Shown in pieces: positions 7,627-16,037 of a DNA stretch of 23,338 nt. The translations under genes were made by a program, and so were the position numbers. Source of the stretch: GCA-2732805 sp964516605 (GTDB lineage Bacteria; Pseudomonadota; Gammaproteobacteria; Coxiellales; Coxiellaceae); assembly GCA_964516605.1 (NCBI GenBank), contig CAZFAA010000020.1, positions 1-23,338 of the forward strand. The letters are read 5' to 3'. The notes under the pieces were generated by a model, which did not search any database, was not told where the DNA came from, and worked only from the letters and a program-made list of their open reading frames with translations. Every line of letters starts with the position of its first letter. Within the stretch, counting starts at the first letter, position 1.

Positions 7627-8466
7627 ATGTTTAAAAAAAGAAGTAACAATCCATGGCGACTCCTCATGCTAGTAGGGTGTTTGACTCTAGCTACCACAGG
7701 CTATGCTGATGATGCAGACAACTCCAATGATAAAGCGCCATCACAAATGACGCTTACAGCGGATGTCGGCTATGTGAATGTCAGCACCTTACCGACAGCG
7801 ATTGCGGATGTGAATCCAATTCGTGCGGATGCCATCCGTGAAACGGCCACACAATTGGGTGCGCGTGGTGGACTGGCTTGGCGTGCATTACAAATTGATC
7901 ATTCCTTATCACAGCAAGCCGAGTTCCTCGATCATGTTTTTGACTTTAACCAACTTTTACTCGCACACAACGTCTTACCGCCTGTTTTATCTGAAGCGGA
8001 TAACAGTATTAATGAGCCCGATGATACATCAATACGTCTAGCCTCTAAAACATATGATCTGATTAGTAATGCACGTTTTGTCACAGCTCCACCAACGTGG
8101 CGCACTTATTTGTGGATGTATTACGACAAACCCGATATGCCAGATCACACGCTGCTTCCAACTACGCAAGCAGAAGCGACGCTGTGGAACATTTACCTCA
8201 AACAAGGTTGGAAAGAAGGCTTAGAACAAGCGAATTCTATTTTCAGTATCAACCTGAATCGCCTGAAGCGTGACTTCAAAGGTATGGTGTTATATCGTAA
8301 GCTGTATGCAGAACACATGGTCAGCGCACCATTTGTAGCGAGCACCGATTTAGGTGTGACAGGCGATGCAAACCATCTGCGCATTAATGATCGCGTGCTA
8401 CGAATCACGGCTTTATCGCAAATGCAGCCTAACAGTAACGATTGGAACCCTGTTTTAGTTAAATAA
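7627..8466 (+). CDS. dotC: Dot/Icm outer-membrane protein DotC
   Basis: 279 residues from the ATG at 7627. The frame extends to an ATG at 7588, but the upstream start would place 13 extra residues before the basic n-region (KKRSNNPWR) of the signal peptide and has no ribosome site. The hydrophobic segment LLMLVGC contains an LVGC lipobox (Cys18); since the hydrophobic run continues to TGYADDA, a conventional cleavage is also possible. DotC is a lipoprotein in Legionella. Family-typical pieces: RADAIRETATQLGARGGLAWR (key part AIRETATQLGARGG), FVTAPPTWRTYLWM and GWKEGLEQANSIFSINLNRL (C-terminal third). DotC works with DotD and DotH in the outer-membrane core complex (TraI in IncI plasmids). Lies between dotD and dotB on the same strand. 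Confidence 0.92.
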   Translation: MFKKRSNNPWRLLMLVGCLTLATTGYADDADNSNDKAPSQMTLTADVGYVNVSTLPTAIADVNPIRADAIRETATQLGARGGLAWRALQIDHSLSQQAEFLDHVFDFNQLLLAHNVLPPVLSEADNSINEPDDTSIRLASKTYDLISNARFVTAPPTWRTYLWMYYDKPDMPDHTLLPTTQAEATLWNIYLKQGWKEGLEQANSIFSINLNRLKRDFKGMVLYRKLYAEHMVSAPFVASTDLGVTGDANHLRINDRVLRITALSQMQPNSNDWNPVLVK

Positions 8467-8502
8467 TGTTTTTACCTCGTAAAAATAACTTATTGAGGCA
8501 CC

Positions 8503-9648
8503 ATGAATAGCAATCCCTACACACATTATTTCCCGCAGGAACCCTCACGCTTTGATGCCAAGAGTTTGGATGAACTCCTAGTTTTCTGTAATCGTATTCA
8601 TGCCTCTGATGTCACGTTTCAAACAGGCTCTCCTGTGATGGCTGAAATTTACGGCCGCCTACATACCATTACAAAACGCAATTTATCCAACGCAGAAGTG
8701 GGTGATCTGCTCAACAGCATTTACGGTCCAAATGGTACGACGCAAATTATGCGCGGCCAGGACATTGACACCCATTATGAAGTCAGACCGAATCGCAACG
8801 AACGCTATCGTCATCGTGTTAACGGCGTTGGCATTCACGTTGATGGGCATGAAGGCATTCAAATCACGGTGCGCACGATTCCCGCCACCCCGCCTAAATT
8901 AGTCGATTTACAGCTTCCCGAGCCAATTATTAAAGCCATTGCACCCAATGAAGGTGTAGTCTACGTTACCGGAGCGACCGGCTCTGGTAAAAGTACTTTG
9001 CTCGCTGCCATCATTCGTAAGCTGGCTGAAGAGACTGATAGCCATCGTAAAATATTAACTTATGAAGCACCAATTGAATTTATTTACGATGAAATCGAAA
9101 CGCCTACGGCAATTGTCTCGCAATCTGAAGTGCCTCGACATATTGCCAGTTTCGCCGCTGGTGTGCGCAATGCACTGCGCCGCAAACCACATTTAATTTT
9201 AGTCGGTGAAGCACGCGATACAGAAACAATTAGTGCGGTATTGGAAGCCGCTTTAACCGGACACCCTGTTTACACTACACTACACAGTAATGGTGTGGCT
9301 GAAACTGTGCGGCGTTTGGTGGGCAGTTTTAGTAAAGAAGAACGTATTGGCCGCACAATTGATATCATTGAAACGATGAGACTGATCATTTGGCAGCGCC
9401 TTGTTCCGTCAGTAGACGGTAAACGCGTAGCACTGCGTGAGTATCTGGCCTTTGATGAACAGGTGCGCGATGAACTGCTTGCTGTGGATCCTGAGCGCGT
9501 TACGGCGAAAACACGCGAGCTCGTTCAAAAATATGGACACCCTATGCAACTGGAAGTGGATAAACGCTATGAAGAAGGCATCATCGATCAGCGCCTACAT
9601 AAAGTGTTAACAGCCGGACTGAAACGCAACCAAGCGCATGACTCATGA
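8503..9648 (+). CDS. dotB: Dot/Icm secretion ATPase DotB
   Basis: 381 residues (Legionella DotB 377). A PilT/VirB11-type hexameric ATPase (TraJ in IncI plasmids). An N-terminal PAS-like domain (about 20-140) precedes the RecA-like domain: Walker A GATGSGKST at 157-165 with Lys163, Walker B LILVGEARD with Glu236, and the His box TLHSNG with His261. Arginines in the ERYRHRVNG and TVRTIP stretches fit the family's Arg-rich interface. It acts at the cytoplasmic base of the channel, docking to DotO to energise assembly or substrate transfer. TTGAGG stands 4 bases before the ATG, 36 bases after the dotC stop. The stop overlaps the next start as ATGA. Confidence 0.96.
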   Translation: MNSNPYTHYFPQEPSRFDAKSLDELLVFCNRIHASDVTFQTGSPVMAEIYGRLHTITKRNLSNAEVGDLLNSIYGPNGTTQIMRGQDIDTHYEVRPNRNERYRHRVNGVGIHVDGHEGIQITVRTIPATPPKLVDLQLPEPIIKAIAPNEGVVYVTGATGSGKSTLLAAIIRKLAEETDSHRKILTYEAPIEFIYDEIETPTAIVSQSEVPRHIASFAAGVRNALRRKPHLILVGEARDTETISAVLEAALTGHPVYTTLHSNGVAETVRRLVGSFSKEERIGRTIDIIETMRLIIWQRLVPSVDGKRVALREYLAFDEQVRDELLAVDPERVTAKTRELVQKYGHPMQLEVDKRYEEGIIDQRLHKVLTAGLKRNQAHDS

Positions 9649-10931
9649 AAATCAATACCACCCGTTTTAGCTACGATTTAGGCGCCTTCCTCTTACAAAT
9701 TGTGGCTGCTTGTTTCATCGCTTATCTTTTTTCACAGCACGCTGTGAATGTTTACGCGTATCAGTGGATTCTGTTACTACCAAGCGTGTATTACTTAATA
9801 CATCCTACACAGCCCATTCGGGCACAAAGACTGCAGAATACTCCCTCGTTTACACGCCAACCTTGGTTTAGAATCATGGCATTTGAATTATTCTTGTATA
9901 GCACGTTTTATGGTATCAGCCACTATTTTGGTGCACACGCGTTCACATACGTTATGCAGTCTAACCTGCTGCTGGGGTTAGCACCCTTTGGCATGATGTT
10001 ATTTTTTGCGATAATCTTGCGCCTGACACTCTACAAAACACAATCGGATGCATCTTTAGTTGACTCGCTCATGGTACTCTTTCACATTCAACAAGGCAGC
10101 AATCTGTGGTCTGTATTGCACTTACTGATTCGCTCCTGCACACATGCCATGATCGCCTTAACCCTAACCCTACTGTGCTTAAACCTCACGACACTGTTTA
10201 TCGGCCCCATTCATCCTTTTTCAATACTGAGCCTGCTCATGAGTTTGTTTGTAGTGGCATTGGTGTTCATCAAAAAATTACGGCCCTTCATTAAAAAAAT
10301 CATTGCACCTAAAAAATTATTGTTTGTAGGCTTGCCTCTTTTTGCTGTATTCATGGCGCTGTGGCTTGCCTTGTTCGGGGTTTTGGGCTCAGGTCTCAAT
10401 ACAATTTTCACGCAAAAACCAGCTATTTTAATGCTTTTAAATACGTGCTTTGCACCCCAACACGCAGCGGATTTATTTGGACAAAGTTGGTGGCTGGCTT
10501 GGTCTGTTCTAGGCGGCATGTACATCGCACATTACTCTCGCCACTTCAGTGTGCGGCGTATGATTTTAATCACCCTCCCATTGCCTGTGATAATAAGCTT
10601 AGTGTTGCTGATACCAGAGAGTACGCTGTGGCTGACAACCGACCCTTGGAGTGTCATCATTGGCTTACTGGGTTTTGCGGGGCTACTAAAATTAATTGTG
10701 CAGCCAGATGTATTACCTTGCACAATCATCAGTTATCTTTCGTTATCAGAACATCCCAAACAACGCGCCCATCAATTTTACATGAGCAAATTATTTAAAA
10801 GCGCTTTATTCCTGTTATTTTTTACCATTCCAATTGGTACACAAATTCCAGCTGCGTTCGCGAGCATGATCGCTTTACCTCTTTTGCCTTTAAGTCTTGT
10901 ATTACTATATGGATTGTACAAATTAAAATAA
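9645..10931 (+). CDS. polytopic membrane protein coupled to dotB, unknown function
   Basis: 428 residues with about 11-12 hydrophobic segments spread over the whole length (for example LLQIVAACFIAYLF, LLLGLAPFGMMLFFAIIL, MIALTLTLLCLNL, LLFVGLPLFAVFMALWLALF, VIIGLLGFAGLLKLI, ALFLLFFTIPIG). I do not recognise the family; it is not DotU, DotE or DotP by size or pattern, and no transporter signature stood out. The ATG shares bases with the dotB stop (ATGA), which implies translational coupling and a fixed ratio with DotB. That makes a role in the secretion machine or in its inner-membrane environment a fair inference. Few charged loops are long enough to form a soluble domain. No ribosome site of its own is needed or clearly seen. 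Confidence 0.75.
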   Translation: MKINTTRFSYDLGAFLLQIVAACFIAYLFSQHAVNVYAYQWILLLPSVYYLIHPTQPIRAQRLQNTPSFTRQPWFRIMAFELFLYSTFYGISHYFGAHAFTYVMQSNLLLGLAPFGMMLFFAIILRLTLYKTQSDASLVDSLMVLFHIQQGSNLWSVLHLLIRSCTHAMIALTLTLLCLNLTTLFIGPIHPFSILSLLMSLFVVALVFIKKLRPFIKKIIAPKKLLFVGLPLFAVFMALWLALFGVLGSGLNTIFTQKPAILMLLNTCFAPQHAADLFGQSWWLAWSVLGGMYIAHYSRHFSVRRMILITLPLPVIISLVLLIPESTLWLTTDPWSVIIGLLGFAGLLKLIVQPDVLPCTIISYLSLSEHPKQRAHQFYMSKLFKSALFLLFFTIPIGTQIPAAFASMIALPLLPLSLVLLYGLYKLK

Positions 10932-11039
10932 CTATTCTACTATCTTCACAATCACTGTCTTCTTCGATATTTCTGCACCTGCGATAGGTTCTTGTGAAAT
11001 AAGATTGGCATTCACGACAATATTCGAGTAAAGTTGGCT
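10932..11039 (-). pseudogene. remnant of a PASTA-domain C-terminus
   Basis: On the minus strand, 35 codons ending at a TAG (10932-10934) read SQLYSNIVVNANLISQEP then IAGAEISKKTVIVKIVE. This fits the second half of a PASTA domain, where S-Q-x-P-x-A-G is followed by a Lys/Gly-rich turn and an alternating V-x-V strand. PASTA domains end serine/threonine kinases and penicillin-binding proteins. No ATG or complete gene accompanies it, and the frame runs upstream into the antisense of the ankyrin gene. I read it as the tail of a gene lost when the ankyrin gene arrived. Chance resemblance is possible for so short a piece. Confidence 0.4.
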
Positions 11040-11057
11040 AAATTTTAGGGAGGATTT

Positions 11058-13334
11058 ATGCGTTCTATGCCTAAGACCCCAACAGAGCTCACTACTTTTT
11101 ATAAAAGTGCTCCTTCAAGTGAGATTCTTGCTTATTTAAGAAATAATCCCAAACAACCCACCACAGGGCAGCATGGCGAAACGGCCTTACACTGGGCCGC
11201 TTTTCGTGGATTACATGCACTCGCCGAAGCACTCTTAGCACGTGGTTATGAACCAAATCAACCAGATAAAGAAAATCAACGTACACCTCTGCATTGGGCA
11301 ACGCAAGAATGTAAAAAATGTAAAAAATTGCATGATAAAGCTCCATTTGAAAAAATTATCAAACTGTTACGCCAACACGGTGCTGCAATCGATACACGGG
11401 ACCATCGCCAGAAATCACCTCTTGATATTGCTGGCAAAAAATCAATACTACGTGACACATTAACAGAACGCCCAGCCTACTTTAATCTTGAAAAACGCTA
11501 TAATGAAGAGCTGAAAAAAGTAATTCAAAAAAGTGATGGAACCGCATTAAAAAATGTTCCCGCTGAAGATCTGCTTGCATTCAAAGATCCGGATTATAAC
11601 AATGCATTGTTGCTCGCTGCACGCTACGCAGACATGCAAACATTTATTGATTTATTCAATAAAATAGGTGAAGAAAAAGCTAAGATATTACTAAAACAAA
11701 CTGATTACTATGATCGTGATGCGGTCACATTAGCGGCTGTTGCTAATAACTGTGACATACTTGATGTGTTATATAGTTTAAATCAACCTTATACTGGATT
11801 GAACTCTAATGCTGATTCAGCATTAACTACTGCTCTAAAGCGCAATAATTTCGCAGCTGCAGAGACATTACTCTTAACGTATTGTATACCGCTAAGAGAA
11901 AGAGATAAAAATTTATTAGCTGAAAATGCCGTGTTACGTGATAGATTGAATACGCGAGAATTTTTCCTTAAAGTTGTCAGAGCACATAATGTTTCGCTAT
12001 TCACATATGTATTGCGCCATATCACAACACAATCTCCCGACACGCAACAAGCCTATTTATCGTATGTGAATGATCGGGGTGAAAATGCTGTTATGCTTGC
12101 AGCTCAATACGGTAATAAATCTGCTGCCCTCAAATTAGTAGAACTCACCAATATTGATTTAACGCATTGCAATAAAGAAGGCGTTCCTGTCTTAGCCTAT
12201 CTGGTTTACTATGATTGTTTGGATGCGATATTACATATATTGCATACACATCCTGATGCCTTTACTCCCGAAAATAGAGAAGTCCTATTAGCAAATCTAG
12301 AGCACTTAACGATTAGCGGTAGTAATGCAACACAGACTGAAAAAATTCGCCAAAAGATAGCCAATGCTTTAACACACCTCAAGTATTCACGTGCTGGAGC
12401 AACATCATATTTTTCAAAAGAACTGATTGCACGCAAGCCACGTTCTTACAAGAAAGAGCGTACGGCTCAATTATTACGTCAATGCGCTACACAAATTTTT
12501 TTGGCAGCCAAAAAAGAAGAAAATCTAAAAGAGCTCGTCGAAGTACAAATCATGGTATTAGACGCAAACCTCGTGATTACTGTCAATCCTGCCCGTCTCA
12601 GCACAACCTTCAGTCAATGGTTTTTGCAGTACCAAGGAGATTTGACTCCTCTCTTATCACAGATTCATGACATACCATCAGAATATGGGTCTAAAATATG
12701 GTCGACACGGCATGCACTAAAATTGCAGTATTCTCTTTTCAACAGCACGACTATTAAACTGCCTATCAGTGATTGCCCTGAAGATCAAAAGCAAGCATAT
12801 ACTATTGCTAACCTATTCAAAAATGCTAATCTGACAGCATTACCCACACTAGATATTGATGACTCTTACCAGCTCTGCGCACAAAATCAGAGGGACCTTC
12901 AAGAATTTTTTGCTGACCCCAACCTAAAAGATCGCATCTTGATATTAGCTGTAAACAATACTCCGTGCCCTGAAATGCATGCTGAAGAATATTTAAAAAT
13001 TCTATTTCAACACCGACAGCGAACCAAGCCTAACTTAACCTCTATAGTCCAAGGCAAAAAACGCCCTTGTTTGAGCTGCGCTCCTGCAATTGAACATATC
13101 GGTGCGGCCAACATAACGCGACCCGGATTGTTCTTCCGCTCTTATTTTAATAAAGCACCTGATGCCGATGCACGCCGTATCTTACAAGGGATGCTGAAAC
13201 CGCAATACGTCACTGTTGCGACGATCAACGGTAGACAAAGCGAGTTCCCAAATTTTGCAACCGCTTCAGAATCTGAAGCCGAGACACGGGAAAGGGAAGC
13301 GCCAAAAACACCGTGCCGCAATCCCCACCGCTGA
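11058..13334 (+). CDS. ankyrin-repeat protein with C-terminal deaminase-like domain (candidate effector)
   Basis: 758 residues, strong GGGAGG ribosome site 4 bases before the ATG. N-terminal ankyrin repeats are clear: GETALHWAAFRG (about 40), RTPLHWATQE (about 75, with a Cys/Lys-rich insertion), SPLDIA (about 122), then weaker copies near 180, 220, 265 and 345 (GENAVMLAAQYGN). The region from about 600 has strand RILILAVNN, then CPEMHAEEYLKIL with His641-Ala-Glu643, and RPCLSCAPAIEHIG with Cys671 and Cys674. HAE plus PCxxC about 27 residues later is the zinc and catalytic signature of the cytidine-deaminase fold, used by many polymorphic toxins. The C-terminus carries an acidic run (ESEAETREREA), like the E-block of Dot/Icm substrates. 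No signal peptide. It lies inside the dot/icm locus, so a translocated, host-acting deaminase is a strong inference; its substrate is unknown. Confidence 0.85.
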   Translation: MRSMPKTPTELTTFYKSAPSSEILAYLRNNPKQPTTGQHGETALHWAAFRGLHALAEALLARGYEPNQPDKENQRTPLHWATQECKKCKKLHDKAPFEKIIKLLRQHGAAIDTRDHRQKSPLDIAGKKSILRDTLTERPAYFNLEKRYNEELKKVIQKSDGTALKNVPAEDLLAFKDPDYNNALLLAARYADMQTFIDLFNKIGEEKAKILLKQTDYYDRDAVTLAAVANNCDILDVLYSLNQPYTGLNSNADSALTTALKRNNFAAAETLLLTYCIPLRERDKNLLAENAVLRDRLNTREFFLKVVRAHNVSLFTYVLRHITTQSPDTQQAYLSYVNDRGENAVMLAAQYGNKSAALKLVELTNIDLTHCNKEGVPVLAYLVYYDCLDAILHILHTHPDAFTPENREVLLANLEHLTISGSNATQTEKIRQKIANALTHLKYSRAGATSYFSKELIARKPRSYKKERTAQLLRQCATQIFLAAKKEENLKELVEVQIMVLDANLVITVNPARLSTTFSQWFLQYQGDLTPLLSQIHDIPSEYGSKIWSTRHALKLQYSLFNSTTIKLPISDCPEDQKQAYTIANLFKNANLTALPTLDIDDSYQLCAQNQRDLQEFFADPNLKDRILILAVNNTPCPEMHAEEYLKILFQHRQRTKPNLTSIVQGKKRPCLSCAPAIEHIGAANITRPGLFFRSYFNKAPDADARRILQGMLKPQYVTVATINGRQSEFPNFATASESEAETREREAPKTPCRNPHR

Positions 13335-13372
13335 AGATACACAATAAGCTGTCGTTACAGATATCGACTTCA

Positions 13373-13389
13373 AGCCTAGAATTTAGGCT
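13373..13389. terminator. stem-loop between convergent ankyrin and ACP genes
   Basis: AGCCTA (13373-13378) and TAGGCT (13384-13389) form a 6-bp stem with a 5-base loop. It covers the stop codon of the acyl carrier protein gene and follows the ankyrin gene stop by 38 bases. No T-run follows on either strand, so the terminator call is tentative. Confidence 0.3.
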
Positions 13390-13619
13390 GAAACGTCCTG
13401 AATGGCCTCAACCAACTGCTTTAAATTATCAATCTGCTCCATACGCTTTGGTGGAATGCGCACATTGAATGCTTCATCGATCGCCATCAGAAGATCCATC
13501 GCATCCAGTGAATCCAAACCTAATTGCTGGCTAAAGGAAGTGTCGTCATCAAACTGTGCATTGGCAATATCCAGATGTTCAATGATCACTTGCTTTACGC
13601 GTTCTTTTAAATCAGACAT
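13383..13619 (-). CDS. acyl carrier protein in the dotA operon
   Basis: 78 residues, normal ACP size, strongly acidic. The motif LGLDSLDAMDLL places the phosphopantetheine attachment site at Ser37, so it should be modified by a holo-ACP synthase and carry acyl or similar groups on the thiol arm. GGGATGGGG precedes the ATG by 5 bases. It begins 21 bases after the dotA stop, forming icmV-dotA-acp. I recall an ACP-like gene (lphA) at the same place in Legionella pneumophila, which would make this a conserved link, not a chance neighbour. It is unlikely to be the housekeeping AcpP: no fab genes are nearby and the sequence around DSLD differs from the AcpP norm (DSLDTVEL). Its partner enzyme is unknown. 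Confidence 0.9.
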   Translation of the reverse strand: MSDLKERVKQVIIEHLDIANAQFDDDTSFSQQLGLDSLDAMDLLMAIDEAFNVRIPPKRMEQIDNLKQLVEAIQDVSA

Positions 13620-13640
13620 AGCACCCCCATCCCTTTATCA

Positions 13641-16016
13641 TTACGCGCCACCAGAAGGCGCCGAGGTAGTTGAACCACCGCCTTTTTTACGCAGACCTTT
13701 AACACCTTGCTTCGCCAAATCTTCGACACCTTTAATGGTTTCGCCTGTTGTTTCAGCAGCACCACCACCAACGGCTTTACTGGCACCCTCAACACTGCCT
13801 TTAATATCTTGCATCATACCGGCAATACCCGACTCAGATGAAGGAGCACCAATCCAACGCATAATGTAATCAGGTAATTTATAAATCAAGCTATAACACT
13901 GATTGACAATCATCACCACAGCGGTTGAATACATCATCAATAATACCGGCATACCAATTAAGAGCATCGCCAGTTTACCAACACTCGCCGGGCCACTGCC
14001 ATTATAAAAAAACGCATGCATACCCGCCATAGGACTTGGACTGTTATTACCGTTAAAAGCAACTGGAGTGGATGTGAAAATATCCGACATAAACGAAGCA
14101 AACCCAAAATTTGTCATTCTAAACGCAATGTAAGATAGAATCATCGCCGCGAACAATCCAATCACCATTAATACAGGGCGTAAAAACACACCCAATAAGA
14201 GCATTAAGCTTTGTTCAATCTTACCTAAAAAGTCATGACCTTGAGGATGCGTCAGGCCAAAAGCCACCAACGGTGCTGCTACCATTGTTTCAATGACCAA
14301 GATAAACCAGGCAATCACACCAAAAGTGAAGATAAAAAAGGCATACACTGGCACATAGAAGGCAAGCATACCCCCCGAGATAATAAACACACCAGCAACT
14401 GCCATGGCCAATGGCTTAAACCAATCAACTGCTGCACCAATCGGTTTATCTAAATCCACAGATCCACCTGAGCAAATGATACCAACCACCATCACAAGAC
14501 CTGCTACCATTGCCAACTCAATCCAAATATCACCGGCTATATAAATACACATCATGCCCACGCGGTGTAAGAAATAGATTGGATCAGAACCCATATTTGA
14601 ACCAAACTGCGCATTCAAATCCATAATATCGCTAATCAATGACGCTATAAACGGATCAATCCATTTTGCATTTGATCCAGTATCATAAGCACCGCTACCG
14701 CCACCACCACTACCCGTATTTGATAAACCCGCATAATTATTATATTTGCTCTGCACCATCTGCAATAAAATCATCATTGGATCTGTCGAGGATCCTAACG
14801 CATTATTTGATTGTGCTGCATCGGCTTGACTGGAGTCTGTTGGTTTAAAATCAGGTGGTACATAGGTAGCTAAAGTTGAAGATTGAATGACCTGGTCCTT
14901 AAGATGACTTAAATCCCACGAGTAACGACCAGCTAAAATCCAGCCTTGTGTTTGCGCCGCTTGTAAAAACGCCGCTGTTTGCGCTGCTGCAGCACCACTA
15001 CCCACTCTGAGCATAGGCATAATTTCATTTACATAAGCAAGTGTATTATTAAATAATTCTTCACTATCACCATCAAAATCAATTTGCTTACTTAAACCCG
15101 AACAAATACTATTTTCCACACTGGGTGAAATACTGCAGGCATAATTTTTAGCAGATGGTAATAACCCATAAACGACTTTATAAGCTGCTTCATAAGCGTA
15201 TTCACCTTCCGTTGTTTTTTGATTGCCGGATGACGCACCTGGAATCATACCCCATTGAAACGAACCACAGCCTTGTGCCTTAGAAGGATCCTGACCACTT
15301 GGAAAATCAAATGACATATTCGCATCATTATCGATAGGGCTGAGCTCCTGTGGCACACCCATACCATTTGTATTGCTATTGCTGTTGGCTGTTGCAGCGA
15401 TGCTGTTTTTAAACATACATACTTCAGCATTAAACGTTGGCACAATTGCTTTGGCATACAGTTGACTAAAACTACTGATATCCAATCCACCACCAGCTGA
15501 TGCCACAGGAGGGGCCCATACCGCACCACCTTGAGCTAAATAATCCAAACCATGCGACCACGTCATGTCGGCAAATTCAACACTCTTCACAACAACTTTC
15601 ATCATAATATCTTGCACAGGACTATACCCTGTACTGGGAGAGGGAATTAAGGCGCCAATACCAATGGCAATTTTAAGAAAGGCTAATACGACATTATTGC
15701 GGCTATTCATAAAGCCGCCTTCTGTTGCGGCACCAAAGACTAATGTCACAACCGTATACGTCATCCATAATCCGGCGACAATCAACATGCCAACGTTTAA
15801 TTCATAAAACAGTTTTCCGAGCATCTGACCCGATGTGCCGGCCAAGGAATTGCCGACCGTACCAAACAATTGACTGAGTAAATTAATCGATAAATCGGTA
15901 TGATTGGCAACAGCACTGGATGTAATAGTCGGTGCTGCACCGCTACTGTCTGCACACGCTAGGGAAGAGATGACCAATAAACACAAGCCATAAAACCAAC
16001 ACCATTTGCGCAACAT
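13641..16016 (-). CDS. dotA: Dot/Icm inner-membrane protein DotA
   Basis: 791 residues with the DotA/TraY layout: a cleavable signal peptide (hydrophobic run 9-20), two membrane segments (about 75-95 and 107-124), a large periplasmic domain (about 130-485), then a block of membrane segments from about 487 to 730. Conserved pieces include FYELNVGMLIVAGLW, IELAMVAGLVMVVG, the loop GLTHPQGHDFLGK and YKLPDYIMRWIGA. The Legionella protein is about 1048 residues, so this one is shorter, mostly in the periplasmic part, and ends in a Gly/Ser-rich tail. DotA is essential for effector transfer and has also been reported as secreted into ring-shaped oligomers. AAGGGG lies 7 bases before the ATG, 21 bases after icmV. 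Confidence 0.93.
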   Translation of the reverse strand: MLRKWCWFYGLCLLVISSLACADSSGAAPTITSSAVANHTDLSINLLSQLFGTVGNSLAGTSGQMLGKLFYELNVGMLIVAGLWMTYTVVTLVFGAATEGGFMNSRNNVVLAFLKIAIGIGALIPSPSTGYSPVQDIMMKVVVKSVEFADMTWSHGLDYLAQGGAVWAPPVASAGGGLDISSFSQLYAKAIVPTFNAEVCMFKNSIAATANSNSNTNGMGVPQELSPIDNDANMSFDFPSGQDPSKAQGCGSFQWGMIPGASSGNQKTTEGEYAYEAAYKVVYGLLPSAKNYACSISPSVENSICSGLSKQIDFDGDSEELFNNTLAYVNEIMPMLRVGSGAAAAQTAAFLQAAQTQGWILAGRYSWDLSHLKDQVIQSSTLATYVPPDFKPTDSSQADAAQSNNALGSSTDPMMILLQMVQSKYNNYAGLSNTGSGGGGSGAYDTGSNAKWIDPFIASLISDIMDLNAQFGSNMGSDPIYFLHRVGMMCIYIAGDIWIELAMVAGLVMVVGIICSGGSVDLDKPIGAAVDWFKPLAMAVAGVFIISGGMLAFYVPVYAFFIFTFGVIAWFILVIETMVAAPLVAFGLTHPQGHDFLGKIEQSLMLLLGVFLRPVLMVIGLFAAMILSYIAFRMTNFGFASFMSDIFTSTPVAFNGNNSPSPMAGMHAFFYNGSGPASVGKLAMLLIGMPVLLMMYSTAVVMIVNQCYSLIYKLPDYIMRWIGAPSSESGIAGMMQDIKGSVEGASKAVGGGAAETTGETIKGVEDLAKQGVKGLRKKGGGSTTSAPSGGA

Positions 16017-16037
16017 AAAACAACCCCTTAGTAAAAA

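Noticed and set aside
10361..10798. 145-codon frame within the membrane-protein gene
   Set aside because: Shadow in another frame of the polytopic protein; no initiation context and no recognisable features.
13402..13869. 155-codon plus-strand frame opposite ACP and dotA
   Set aside because: Antisense of two well-identified genes; its composition mirrors theirs.
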